Source: Streptomyces venezuelae (GTDB lineage: Bacteria; Actinomycetota; Actinomycetes; Streptomycetales; Streptomycetaceae). From it: DNA of 64,000 nucleotides. Position 1 is the first letter of the stretch. Every line of letters begins with the position of its first letter. The stretch lies in the NCBI RefSeq assembly GCF_008642335.1, contig NZ_CP029191.1, forward strand, positions 7,750,001 to 7,814,000, read 5' to 3'. Positions 6,035-14,627 of this stretch are shown in pieces. The translations under genes and the position numbers were made by a program. The notes under the pieces were generated by a model. That model was not told the DNA's origin. It did not search any database and saw nothing but the letters and a program-made list of their open reading frames with translations.

Positions 6035-7648
6035 CTAGCCCTCGGCGGCCACCGCCTTGGCCCAGCGGTAGTCCGCCTTGCCGCTGGGGGAGCGCTGGAT
6101 GTGGTCCGTGAAGACCACGGAACGCGGGATCTTGTAGCCGGCGAGCAGGGCGCGGCAGTGGGTCTGCACCGCCTCAAGGTCCAGCGGGGCCGCTCCGTCC
6201 CTGAGCTGGACGACGGCGGCCACATGGCTGCCCCACCGCTCGTCGGGGACGCCCGCGACGAGCGCGTCGTACACGTCGGGGTGCGACTTGAGCGCCTGCT
6301 CGACCTCCTCCGGATACACCTTCTCGCCGCCAGTGTTGATGCACTGCGAGCCGCGGCCGAGCACGGTGACGATGCCGTCCTCGTCGACCGTCGCCATGTC
6401 GCCGAGCAGCACCCAGCGCTCCCCGTCCCTCTGGAAGAACGTCTCCGCTGTCTTCCTCGGGTCGTTGTAGTAGCCGAGCGGCACGTGGCCGCGCTGGGCC
6501 AGACGCCCCGGCTCGCCCACCGGCACCGGCTCGTGCGTGACCAGGTCCACCACCTGCGTGCGCTCGTTGACCTCGAGCCGGAAGCCCTTCTCCGGGCCCG
6601 AGTCGTCGGTCGCCTTGCCGTTGGAGCCCGACTCGGAGGACCCGAAGTTGTTCAGGAGCAGCACGTCCGGCGCGAGCTCCTGGAACTGGGCGCGGACGGT
6701 CTCCGACATGATCGCCCCGGACGAGGAGACGCTGAACAGGGAGGACAGGTCGGTGCCCTTGAGCGGGCCGCGCAGCGCGTCGATGAGCGGCCTGAGCATC
6801 GCGTCGCCGACCAGGGAGACGCTGGACACCCGCTCCTTTTCGATGGTGCGGAGCAATTCCTCGGGGACGTACTTGCGGTGCAGGGCGACGCGCTGCCCGT
6901 AGTTGAAGGCGATGAACGACGTCAGCGTCGACGTGCCGTGCATCAGCGGGGGCGCGGGGAAGAACGTGATGCCGGGCCCGCCCGCCGCGACCCGCTCGGC
7001 GAGCTCCTCGGGCCGCTTCACCGGCTCGCCCGCGGGCTCCCCGCCGAAGAGCCCGGCGAAGAACAGGTCCTCCTGGCGCCACATGACGCCCTTGGGCATG
7101 CCCGTCGTGCCGCCCGTGTAGATGATGAAGAGGTCGTCGGCGGAGCGGGGCCCGAACCCGCGCTCCGGCGACCCCGCCGCCTCCGCGTCGGCGAACGCCA
7201 CCACGTCGAGCGCGGGGGCGTCGGCGGGCGGTTCGCCGACCCGCACCAGGTGCCGCAGCTTCTCCGTGCGCGGCAGCGCCGCCGCGACCCGCTCGGTGAA
7301 CTCGGCGTCGAAGACGAGCGCCGCGAGGTCCGCGTCGCGGTAGAGGTAGACCAGTTCCTCCTCCACGTACCGGTAGTTCACGTTGACCGGTACGAGGCGT
7401 GCCTTCAGGCAGGCGAGGACCGTCTGCAGGTACTCGACGCCGTTGTACAGGTGCAGGCCCAGGTGCTCGCCGGGGCGCAGACCGCTGTCGACGAGGTGGT
7501 GGGCGACGCGGTTGGCGGCCGCGTCCAGCTCGGCGTAGGTGAGGCGGCGTTCCGCTCCCGTGCCGGGGTGGTCGATGTAGACGAGCGCCTCGCGGTCGGG
7601 GACCACGTCGACGACCGACTCGAACAGGTCGGCAAGGTTGTACTCCAC
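6035..7648 (-). CDS. Acyl-CoA synthetase, FadD19-like
   Basis: About 537 residues from GTG 7648, chosen because AGGAGGA lies 5 nt upstream and the protein then begins VEYNLADLFESVVD like its relatives; an in-frame start at 7717 has no such site. AMP-binding P-loop IYTGGTTGMPKGVMWRQED, later GSSESGSNG, YYNDPRKTAETF, GRGSQCINTGGEKVYPEEVE and the catalytic lysine near RSPSGKADYRWAK. The stretch AGSPERGFGPRSADD and the KGVMWR motif are as in mycobacterial FadD19, which activates sterol side-chain carboxylates. It is divergent from an EchA19-like gene as in Mycobacterium tuberculosis. The actual substrate is unknown. The stop codon lies inside the IS target duplication. Confidence 0.88.
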   Translation of the reverse strand: MEYNLADLFESVVDVVPDREALVYIDHPGTGAERRLTYAELDAAANRVAHHLVDSGLRPGEHLGLHLYNGVEYLQTVLACLKARLVPVNVNYRYVEEELVYLYRDADLAALVFDAEFTERVAAALPRTEKLRHLVRVGEPPADAPALDVVAFADAEAAGSPERGFGPRSADDLFIIYTGGTTGMPKGVMWRQEDLFFAGLFGGEPAGEPVKRPEELAERVAAGGPGITFFPAPPLMHGTSTLTSFIAFNYGQRVALHRKYVPEELLRTIEKERVSSVSLVGDAMLRPLIDALRGPLKGTDLSSLFSVSSSGAIMSETVRAQFQELAPDVLLLNNFGSSESGSNGKATDDSGPEKGFRLEVNERTQVVDLVTHEPVPVGEPGRLAQRGHVPLGYYNDPRKTAETFFQRDGERWVLLGDMATVDEDGIVTVLGRGSQCINTGGEKVYPEEVEQALKSHPDVYDALVAGVPDERWGSHVAAVVQLRDGAAPLDLEAVQTHCRALLAGYKIPRSVVFTDHIQRSPSGKADYRWAKAVAAEG

Positions 7649-7745
7649 CGCACTCCTCCTGACCCCGGCGTCCACTCTGACGTCTCGCTTGGCGGTCATC
7701 AGAGCAGAGGGGCCCACAAGTGGGAAGGGTCCCCGCGGAAGAAAA

Positions 7746-7760
7746 CTGACTGAGTGTCAG
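7746..7760. promoter_or_regulatory. Palindromic candidate operator between fadD-like and ech-like genes
   Basis: CTGAC-N5-GTCAG, a perfect inverted repeat flanked by A-rich runs in the divergent promoter region (7649-7858). It has the size and form of a TetR-family operator for acyl-CoA genes. I see no KstR-type AAC-GTT core here, and no regulator gene is adjacent. Confidence 0.4.
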
Positions 7761-7858
7761 AAAACTATTGAACTGGCTCCCCGGCTACTGCAACCTGTTC
7801 CGGGTCTGCAGCCGACAGGCCGGCCGCGCGGGCGGCCGTCGACGGAGGGAGCACGGCC

Positions 7859-8683
7859 ATGGGTGGGACGGAACGCGGTACGGAACGTGGGACGGAACAT
7901 CTCTCCGTGCGGCGCGAGGGCGCCACACTGATACTCACGCTGAACAGGCCCGAGGCGAAGAACGCGCTGTCGATCGCGATGCTCGTCGGCCTGTACGACG
8001 GCTGGGTCGAGGCCGACGAGGACGACGGGATCCGCTCCATCGTGCTCACCGGCGCCGGCGGCTCCTTCTGCGCGGGCATGGACCTCAAGGCCCTCGCCGG
8101 CAAAGGCATGGAGGGCGAGCGGCACAGGGACCGGCTCAAAGCCGACCCCGATCTGCACTGGAAGGCGATGCTCCGCCACCACCGCCCCCGCAAACCCGTC
8201 ATCGCCGCCGTGGAGGGGTACTGCGTGGCGGGCGGCACGGAGATCCTGCAAGGGACCGACATCCGGGTGGCGGGGGAGTCGGCGACGTTCGGTCTCTTCG
8301 AGGTGAAGCGCGGCCTCTTCCCCATCGGCGGCTCGACCGTACGGCTGCCGCGGCAGATCCCTCGTACCCACGCCCTGGAGATGCTGCTCACCGGGCGGCC
8401 CTACGCGGCGGCGGAGGCCGCGGCGATCGGCCTCATCGGGCACGTCGTGCCGGACGGCACGGCCCTGGACAAGGCCCTCGTCATCGCCGAGCAGATCAAC
8501 GCGTGCGGGCCGCTCGCCGTGGAGGCGGTGAAGGCGTCCGTGTACGAAACCGCCGAGATGACCGAGGCGGACGGCCTCGCGGCCGAGCTCAAGCGGGGGT
8601 GGCCGGTCTTCGACACGGCCGATGCGAGGGAAGGTGCTCGCGCTTTTGCGGAGAAGCGGGTGCCTGTTTTTCGGCGTGCGTAG
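7859..8683 (+). CDS. Enoyl-CoA hydratase/isomerase (crotonase), EchA19-like
   Basis: 274 residues. Crotonase fold with oxyanion-hole segments GGSFCAGMDLKALAG and VEGYCVAGGTEILQGTDIRVAGES, then SATFGLFEVKRGLFPIGGS and GLIGHVVPDGTALDKAL. These blocks follow M. tuberculosis EchA19 closely, which hydrates steroid side-chain enoyl-CoA. The N-terminus GGTERGTERGTEH is a repetitive extension. A start a few codons downstream would be possible. It heads a same-strand series with the DUF35 and thiolase-fold genes, though a 100-bp gap with a hairpin lies between. Confidence 0.88.
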   Translation: MGGTERGTERGTEHLSVRREGATLILTLNRPEAKNALSIAMLVGLYDGWVEADEDDGIRSIVLTGAGGSFCAGMDLKALAGKGMEGERHRDRLKADPDLHWKAMLRHHRPRKPVIAAVEGYCVAGGTEILQGTDIRVAGESATFGLFEVKRGLFPIGGSTVRLPRQIPRTHALEMLLTGRPYAAAEAAAIGLIGHVVPDGTALDKALVIAEQINACGPLAVEAVKASVYETAEMTEADGLAAELKRGWPVFDTADAREGARAFAEKRVPVFRRA

Positions 8684-8701
8684 GTCGTTCTTCTTCTGCG
8701 G

Positions 8702-8757
8702 GTCCGCTGTGGCTGGTCGCGCAGTTCCCCGCGCCCCTTTCAGGGGCGCCCCTTCCC
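8702..8757. repeat. Streptomyces intergenic repeat element with terminator-like hairpin
   Basis: The stretch GCTGGTCGCGCAGTTCCC... followed by the stem GCGCCCCT (8731-8738)/AGGGGCGC (8742-8749) is a widespread short repeat in Streptomyces genomes, recognised here from memory. At this position it follows the ech-like stop codon and may terminate that transcript. Confidence 0.6.
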
Positions 8758-8785
8758 CTCGTCACCCGGAAACGGAGTCCCCGTC

Positions 8786-9748
8786 ATGACATCCGTCCCC
8801 TCACCAGAAGTGCTGCGTGCTCCCCTCGTCGTCGAGTTTCCCTTCACGCGCTCGCTCGGGCCCGTGCAGAGCGCGTTCCTCACCGGGCTGCGCGAGCGCA
8901 CCGTGCTCGGCGTGCGGACCGGCGACGGCCGCACCCTCGTCCCGCCCGTCGAGTACGACCCCGTGACCGCCGAGGAGATCCGCGACCTCGTCGAGGTCGC
9001 CGCCACCGGCACCGTCACCACCTGGGCCTGGAACCACGAGCCGCGCCGCGGCCAGCCCCTGGACACCCCGTTCGCCTGGGTCCTCGTCCGGCTCGACGGC
9101 GCCGACACCGCCCTGCTCCACGCACTGGACGCGCCCGGCCCCGACGCCGTCCGTAGCGGCATGCGGGTCCGGGTCCGCTGGGCCGCGGAACGCGTCGGCG
9201 CCATCACGGACATCGCCTGCTTCGAGCCGTACGAGGGAGAGGCGGCGCAGGCCGGGACCGCACCGCACACCGGCGCGTTCGACGACCCCGTCACCGGCAT
9301 CGTCGCGGCCGCCCGGCTCGACTACACCTACGCGCCGGGCCGCGCCCAGTCGGCGTACATCCACGCCCTCTCCGACCGGCGGACCGTCGGCGAGCGGTGC
9401 CCGTCCTGCCGCAAGGTGTACGTTCCGCCGCGCGGCGCCTGCCCCACGTGCGGGGTCGCCACGGCGGAGCGCGTGGAGGTCGGGCCGCGCGGCACCGTCA
9501 CGACGTACTGCATCGTCAACATCAAGGCGAAGAACCTCGACATCGAAGTCCCCTACGTCTACGCGCACATCGCCCTCGACGGCGCCGACCTGGCCCTGCA
9601 CGCCCGTATCGCGGGCATCCCCTACGACGAGGTCCGCATGGGGCTGCGCGTCGAACCCGTCTGGACCGAGGGCGGCCGCTACCCCGACCACTACCGGCCC
9701 ACCGGCGAACCCGACGCCGACTACGACACGTACAAGGAGCTGGTCTAG
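8786..9748 (+). CDS. Two-module OB-fold/DUF35 protein with zinc ribbon, thiolase partner
   Basis: 320 residues. The N-terminal half (about 10-150) looks like a DUF35 OB-fold lacking zinc ligands. The C-terminal half has a rubredoxin-like zinc ribbon, CPSCRKVYVPPRGACPTC (about 209-226), followed by a second OB-fold (GPRGTVTTYCIVNIKAKN). DUF35 proteins bind thiolase-fold enzymes and are needed for their activity, as in ChsH2-Ltp2 of steroid catabolism. Its TAG is directly followed by the ATG of the next gene. Position and content match Rv3521 in the mycobacterial cluster. Confidence 0.85.
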   Translation: MTSVPSPEVLRAPLVVEFPFTRSLGPVQSAFLTGLRERTVLGVRTGDGRTLVPPVEYDPVTAEEIRDLVEVAATGTVTTWAWNHEPRRGQPLDTPFAWVLVRLDGADTALLHALDAPGPDAVRSGMRVRVRWAAERVGAITDIACFEPYEGEAAQAGTAPHTGAFDDPVTGIVAAARLDYTYAPGRAQSAYIHALSDRRTVGERCPSCRKVYVPPRGACPTCGVATAERVEVGPRGTVTTYCIVNIKAKNLDIEVPYVYAHIALDGADLALHARIAGIPYDEVRMGLRVEPVWTEGGRYPDHYRPTGEPDADYDTYKELV

Positions 9749-10813
9749 ATGGCGCCCCACGAACGGCGGCAGGTCGCCGTCGTCGCCTTCGGGCAGAGCG
9801 ACCACCTGCGCACCACCGACGAGCTCTCCGAGGTCGAGATGCTCATGCCGGTGCTGCACGAAGTCCTCGCCGCGACCGGCCTGAAGACGAGCGACATCGG
9901 CTTCACCTGCTCCGGCTCGTCGGACTACCTCGCGGGACGCGCCTTCTCCTTCACGATGGCGCTCGACGGGGTGGGCGCCTGGCCTCCGATCTCCGAGTCG
10001 CACGTCGAGATGGACGGCGCCTGGGCCCTGTACGAGGCCTGGGTGAAACTGCAGACCGGCGAGGCCGACACCGCGCTCGTCTACTCCTACGGCAAGTCCT
10101 CGCCCGGCTCCGTGCGCGACGTGCTCACCCGGCAGCTCGACCCGTACTACGTCGCCCCGCTCTGGCCCGACTCCGTGGCCCTCGCCGCGCTGCAGGCCCA
10201 GGCGCTCATCGACGCGGGCGAGACCGACGAGCCCGCACTCGCCGGGGTCGCGAGCCGGAGCCGTACGGCCGCCGCCGCCAACCCGCACGCACAGCTGAAG
10301 GGTCCGGTCGCGCAGGGCGAGTACGCCGTACGCCCCCTGCGCACCGGCGACTGCCCGCCGGTCGGCGACGGCGCGGCCGCCGTGATCCTCGCCGCGGGGG
10401 AGCGGGCCCGGGAGCTCTGCGAGCGGCCCGCGTGGATCCGCGGCATCGACCACCGCATCGAGGCGCACGGACTCGGCGTGCGCGATCTCACCGACTCGCC
10501 GTCGACCCGCCTGGCCGCCGAACGCGCCGGAGTCTTCGAACGGCCCGTCGACACGGCCGAGTTGCACGCCCCCTTCACCTCGCAGGAAGTCGTCCTGCGC
10601 AAGGCCCTGAGCCTGGCGGACGACGTCGCCGTCAACCCGTCCGGCGGCGCCCTCGCCGCCAACCCCATGATGGCCGCCGGACTCATCCGGATCGGCGAAG
10701 CCGCCGCACGCATCCACCGGGGCGACTCGGACCGGGCCGTCGCCCACGCCACGTCAGGACCCTGCCTCCAGCAGAACCTGGTCGCCGTCCTGGAAGGAGA
10801 GACCCGTGTCTGA
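9749..10813 (+). CDS. Thiolase-fold lipid-transfer/aldolase-like protein (Ltp4-like)
   Basis: 354 residues of thiolase superfamily. The N-terminal half has FTCSGSSDYLAGRAF and the segment ESHVEMDGAWALYEAWVKLQ, where thiolases carry the nucleophilic Cys. I see no cysteine in that second segment. The C-terminal half has NPSGGALAANPMMAAGL. SCP-x type proteins without this cysteine act as retro-aldolases on CoA esters together with DUF35 partners, and the preceding gene is such a partner. Abutting stop and start codons, and an 8-bp overlap with the next gene, make one operon. Confidence 0.85.
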   Translation: MAPHERRQVAVVAFGQSDHLRTTDELSEVEMLMPVLHEVLAATGLKTSDIGFTCSGSSDYLAGRAFSFTMALDGVGAWPPISESHVEMDGAWALYEAWVKLQTGEADTALVYSYGKSSPGSVRDVLTRQLDPYYVAPLWPDSVALAALQAQALIDAGETDEPALAGVASRSRTAAAANPHAQLKGPVAQGEYAVRPLRTGDCPPVGDGAAAVILAAGERARELCERPAWIRGIDHRIEAHGLGVRDLTDSPSTRLAAERAGVFERPVDTAELHAPFTSQEVVLRKALSLADDVAVNPSGGALAANPMMAAGLIRIGEAAARIHRGDSDRAVAHATSGPCLQQNLVAVLEGETRV

Positions 10814-11984
10814 GGCCGTGTCCAAGGAACCCGTGGCGGTCGTCGGGGTCGGCCAGACCAAACACGTGGCCGCACGCCGTGACGTGTCGATCGCGGGCCT
10901 GGTCCGCGAAGCCGCGCAAAGCGCCTTGCGGGACGCCGAGTTGACCTGGGCGGACATCGACGCCGTCGTCATCGGCAAAGCGCCCGACTTCTTCGAGGGC
11001 GTCATGATGCCGGAGCTGTACCTCGCCGACGCGCTCGGCGCCGTCGGCAAACCCATGCTCCGCGTCCACACGGCGGGCTCCGTCGGCGGCTCCACGGCGC
11101 TCGTCGCCGCGAACCTCGTCGCCGCGCGCGTCCACGGCACCGTCCTCACCCTCGCCTTCGAAAAGCAGTCGGAATCCAACGCGATGTGGGGCCTCTCGCT
11201 GCCCGTGCCGTTCCAACAGCCGCTGCTCGCGGGCGCGGGCGGCTTCTTCGCCCCGCACGTGCGCGCGTACATGCGGCGCACCGGCGCCCCCGACACGGTC
11301 GGCTCCCTCGTCGCGTACAAGGACCGCCGCAACGCCCTGAAGAACCCGTACGCCCACCTCCACGAGCACGACATCACCCTGGAGAAGGTCCAGGCGTCGC
11401 CCATGCTCTGGGACCCCATCCGCTACTCGGAGACCTGCCCGTCGTCCGACGGCGCCTGCGCGATGATCCTCACCGACCGTGCGGGCGCGGCCCGTTCGCC
11501 CCGGCCGCCCGCCTGGATGCACGGCGGTGCCATGCGCAGCGAGCCGACGCTCTTCGCGGGCAAGGACTTCGTGTCGCCGCAGGCGGGCAAGGACTGCGCG
11601 GCCGACGTCTACCGGCAGGCCGGCATCGCGGACCCGCGCAGGGAGATCGACGCCGTCGAGATGTACGTGCCGTTCTCCTGGTACGAGCCGATGTGGCTGG
11701 AGAACCTGGGTTTCGCCGAGGAGGGCGAGGGCTGGAAGCTCACCGAATCCGGCGTCACGGAGCTGGACGGCGACCTGCCGGTCAACATGTCGGGCGGCGT
11801 CCTGTCCACCAATCCCATCGGCGCCTCCGGCATGATCCGCTTCGCCGAGGCGGCACTTCAGGTGCGCGGCCAGGCGGGCGAACACCAAGTGGAAGGCGCC
11901 CGCAAGGCACTTGGGCACGCCTACGGAGGCGGCTCGCAGTTCTTCGCCATGTGGCTCGTCGGAGCCGAACCGCCCACCGGCTGA
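10806..11984 (+). CDS. Thiolase-fold lipid-transfer/aldolase-like protein (Ltp3-like)
   Basis: 392 residues from GTG 10806, overlapping the preceding gene by 8 bp. Thiolase superfamily: VVGVGQTKHVAARRDVS, MLRVHTAGSVGGSTALVAAN and NMSGGVLSTNPIGASGMIRF near the C-terminus. The position of the usual nucleophilic Cys reads HTAGSVGGS, so as in its neighbour the classical thiolase cysteine seems absent. Two adjacent thiolase-fold proteins plus DUF35 recall Rv3521-ltp4-ltp3. A heteromeric CoA-ester-cleaving complex is likely; substrate unknown. Confidence 0.85.
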   Translation: MSEAVSKEPVAVVGVGQTKHVAARRDVSIAGLVREAAQSALRDAELTWADIDAVVIGKAPDFFEGVMMPELYLADALGAVGKPMLRVHTAGSVGGSTALVAANLVAARVHGTVLTLAFEKQSESNAMWGLSLPVPFQQPLLAGAGGFFAPHVRAYMRRTGAPDTVGSLVAYKDRRNALKNPYAHLHEHDITLEKVQASPMLWDPIRYSETCPSSDGACAMILTDRAGAARSPRPPAWMHGGAMRSEPTLFAGKDFVSPQAGKDCAADVYRQAGIADPRREIDAVEMYVPFSWYEPMWLENLGFAEEGEGWKLTESGVTELDGDLPVNMSGGVLSTNPIGASGMIRFAEAALQVRGQAGEHQVEGARKALGHAYGGGSQFFAMWLVGAEPPTG

Positions 11985-12095
11985 CGGCACCCGCCGGCGC
12001 CGGACGGACCGAGGACCTGCCGCCGCGGCCTGTCCGGCGCCCGGAGCGAAAGCTAGGCTGACGGCCGGACCGACGCATTCGGGAGGAGCACGGAC

Positions 12096-12338
12096 GTGGC
12101 CGACAGCACCACTCAGCAGCATCCGCTCGCGGGCTGGGACAAGCCGGAGCTCGACCTCAGCACGGCGGACTGGCGATCGAGCAGCGAGGGGCGCGGAGAC
12201 GTCGAGATCGCCTTCGTCGAGGGCTTCATCGCCATGCGCAACAGCGACCGCCCGGAGAGCCCTTCCCTGATCTTCACCCCGGCGGAGTGGGGAGCCTTCG
12301 TCCATGGCGCCCGGGAGGGCGAGTTCGACCTGACGTAG
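12096..12338 (+). CDS. DUF397-domain small protein
   Basis: 80 residues from GTG 12096, with GGGAGGAG upstream. Motifs: LSTADWRSSSEGRGDVEIAFVEGFIAMRNS and FTPAEWGAFVHGAREGEFDL, the DUF397 pattern (W-S, then a PAEW-AF close). In Streptomyces such proteins usually sit next to an XRE regulator, and some act as partners of it. No XRE gene is adjacent here, so this is an orphan copy. Confidence 0.85.
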   Translation: MADSTTQQHPLAGWDKPELDLSTADWRSSSEGRGDVEIAFVEGFIAMRNSDRPESPSLIFTPAEWGAFVHGAREGEFDLT

Positions 12339-12371
12339 CACGCGGACACCGACACGGCACGCGGCCGCGAC

Positions 12372-12384
12372 GGCCTTTGGTCCC
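12372..12384. promoter_or_regulatory. GGCCTTTGGTCCC box upstream of usp
   Basis: GGCCTTTGGTCCC lies 60 bp before the Usp start. It shares the core CCTTYGGYCC with sites at 17631 and 54496, each upstream of a redox- or stress-type gene. It may be a binding site for a DevR-like regulator; this is inference from recurrence only. Confidence 0.4.
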
Positions 12385-12443
12385 TGTCGATCACGTGACC
12401 TTCGACTCTCGCCGCGCGCCCCGGACTGCACAAGGCTGAAGCC

Positions 12444-13394
12444 ATGAGCAGCGAACCGGTCGGCAGCGTGAGCAGTGGGTCCGTGAGCGGCATCGAGCCG
12501 GACGGCGGTGGGCCCGTCGTCGTGGCCGTGGACGGTTCGCGCGGCAGCGGCCGCGCCCTGGAGTGGGCGCTGGCCGCCGCCGCGCTGCGCCACGTGCCGC
12601 TGCGGATCGCGCACGTACGGGGATACGACGTGCCGCTGGTCGACGGCCCCTTCGCCGCCATCGTCGAGCGCGGTGAGAGCGACCCGGTGGTGGACTGGGC
12701 CCGCGAGTCCGTCGTGGGCCGGGCCGGTCTGCCCGAGCTGGAGTTCGTCACGGTGGACGGCAGCCCCGGACGCGAGCTGCCGAGGCTCGGCGCCGGGGCG
12801 GACCTGCTGGTCCTCGGCTCCCGCGGCAGGGGCGGCTTCGCCAGCCTGCTGCTCGGCTCGAACGGCCTGGCGTGCGCGCGCGAGGCGCCCTGCCCGGTGG
12901 TGGTCGTGCCGCGCCCCGCGGAGCACGCGGCGCCGGACGCCGGAGCGCGTGTGGTCCTCGGCCTGTCGGCGCCCGCGCCGGACGAGCACTCCGTCGCGTT
13001 CGCCTTCGCGGAGGCCGGGCGGCGCGGGGCGAGGCTGCAGGTCGTCGCCGCGTATCCGTGGCCGGTGCTCAGCGCCACGCCAGCCGGAGAGTTCGTGATG
13101 AAGGCCGTCGCGGACGAGGAGACGGAACGGGACTACACGGACCTCACGGGCGAGGTGCTCACCCCGTACCGCGAACGCCACCCCGACGTCCCGGTGGACG
13201 TGTCCATCGCCCCGGGCGACGCGGCCCGCCACCTCGTGGACGCCTCACACGCCGCCGACCTCGTGGTGGTAGGCCGCCACCGCCGCCGACTCGCCCCCGG
13301 CCGCATCCTCGGCTCGGTCACCCATGCGGTACTGCTGCACGCGGCGTGCCCGGTGGCGGTGGTACCGCCGGAGACTCCGGGGGAGAACGGCTAG
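12444..13394 (+). CDS. Tandem universal stress protein (two UspA domains)
   Basis: 316 residues. Domain 1 (about 25-155) starts VVVAVDGSRGSGRALEWAL and has the ATP-binding signature GSRGRGGFASLLLGSNG. Domain 2 (about 170-308) has VVVGRHRRRLAPGRILGSV, with the glycine spacing kept less well. Tandem Usp proteins are typical of actinobacterial redox and dormancy regulons controlled by DevR/DosR-type regulators. ATG 12444 is the first Met in a clearly coding frame. It is a single-gene unit with a candidate regulatory box upstream. Confidence 0.9.
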   Translation: MSSEPVGSVSSGSVSGIEPDGGGPVVVAVDGSRGSGRALEWALAAAALRHVPLRIAHVRGYDVPLVDGPFAAIVERGESDPVVDWARESVVGRAGLPELEFVTVDGSPGRELPRLGAGADLLVLGSRGRGGFASLLLGSNGLACAREAPCPVVVVPRPAEHAAPDAGARVVLGLSAPAPDEHSVAFAFAEAGRRGARLQVVAAYPWPVLSATPAGEFVMKAVADEETERDYTDLTGEVLTPYRERHPDVPVDVSIAPGDAARHLVDASHAADLVVVGRHRRRLAPGRILGSVTHAVLLHAACPVAVVPPETPGENG

Positions 13395-14005
13395 CTCGTG
13401 GTCGGGGGCCCGGGCGCGGGTCCGCTGTGGCAGCGTGCTCAAGGGCACCATCATCTCTCCGCCCGAGGTCGACCGGAACTCGTCGGTCAGGAGCCGCGCG
13501 AGCCGCTTCTGGGCGCCCGCGTCCGGCCGCGAGGAGCCGGGGGCTGTCCGCGAGGAGCCCGCCGATCACCTCGCGACGTCGCCAGGCACGAAGAAGCGCT
13601 GGAGCTCGGTCAAGCAGGGCGACGAAGCCGTCACCCACGGTGGCACGGAACGGCACGGAACCCGGACCACGCGTCGGACGCCTGGCTTACAGCGGCTACG
13701 ACAGCGTGGCGCGGCTCGGCGTACAACGGCTGGCCCCGCCAGGCGGTCAACCCGGGTGGCTCAGCCGGGAGTTCGACAGGGCCGACCAGCAGGCAACGCG
13801 TCGAGGCCACCGCGCCCGTGGCCGGTACGGAACCCTCGGTCACCGGGGCTCCACCTTTCGAGGGGCCCCCGAGCCGTGCCCGGGTCACGTTCCGCGCGCC
13901 GGAGCCGGCCGGCGTCGCTCCGTCGCTGGTCGGACAGTCCGCCGCCGTCCCCGGACGCGGCCGCCCCCGCGCCGGAACGCCCCGTAGGCCACGTACCATG
14001 GGCGC
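13395..14005. other. 611-bp stretch with no intact gene; possible minus-strand gene relic
   Basis: No frame gives a convincing full protein. On the minus strand, protein-like fragments appear in different frames: GDGFVALLDRAPALLRAW near 13625-13570, LTELQRFFVPGDVAR ending in TGA near 13575, and KRLARLLTDEFRSTSGGEMM near 13510-13455. Adjacent good fragments in shifted frames suggest an eroded gene between the usp stop and the next ORF. I cannot name the family. Confidence 0.3.
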
Positions 14006-14506
14006 ATGTCCTTCCTCCGCCGCCGCAGCTCCGCCACTCCCGCGGGCCCGGACTTCGATGTCCTGGCCATGGACCCCGGTGACTGGCCCGGCAACCTCGG
14101 CGCGGGCCTCCTGCCCGCCCCCGACGGCAGCTGCCAGGGCGTCTTCCTGCGCTACGACCTGTTCGGCGGCCGCGGCCCCGCGATGATCATCGGTAACCTC
14201 CCCGAGGGGTCGCCCGCGCGCGAGACCGCGGAGGGCGAGGTCCCCTTCGAGGTGGCCCAGCTGCTGCTCGCCCTGGAGAACGACGAGGACGTCACGGTCG
14301 TGTCCAGCGAGGACGTGCCGGTGATGCAGGGCGACAACCTCCTCATCGTGCGCCGCCTCAAGCTCTCCGAGAGCCGGATCTCCTGCGTGCAGTTCGACCG
14401 CAGCGACAACGTCCTGGTGACCATCGCCGCCTGGGACCGGCCGATCACCGACGACCTGTACGCACTCCTGAAGCCGCTGCCCGCCGAGCTCTTCCAGCAG
14501 GGCTGA
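14006..14506 (+). CDS. Conserved hypothetical protein
   Basis: 166 residues, soluble, no signal peptide or membrane segment. Acidic and well-ordered composition: GVFLRYDLFGGRGPAMIIGN, EVAQLLLALENDEDVTVVSSEDVPVM, DNLLIVRRLKLSESRISCVQFDR. Strong codon bias supports coding. I do not recognise a domain. The following 120 bp before the GlxA-type regulator contain nothing I can name. Confidence 0.75.
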   Translation: MSFLRRRSSATPAGPDFDVLAMDPGDWPGNLGAGLLPAPDGSCQGVFLRYDLFGGRGPAMIIGNLPEGSPARETAEGEVPFEVAQLLLALENDEDVTVVSSEDVPVMQGDNLLIVRRLKLSESRISCVQFDRSDNVLVTIAAWDRPITDDLYALLKPLPAELFQQG

Positions 14507-14627
14507 CAGCGCCGGGTACGCCGCCGACTGGGACCCCTCGGCGACCGGCTCGCCGTACGAGGCGAACTCGCCGACAACGGGCTGAGGTTCGAGGCCCAGC
14601 TCCGCTGAAGGTGCGTGCGGGGGAGCG

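Noticed and set aside
7649..7858. KstR-type operator in the fadD19/echA19-like divergent promoter
   Set aside because: I looked for the AAC-GTT core of KstR sites and found none; only the CTGAC palindrome is present.
10683..13232. 849-codon minus-strand frame opposite the thiolase and Usp genes
   Set aside because: No recognisable motifs; the plus strand carries clear enzyme families over the same DNA.
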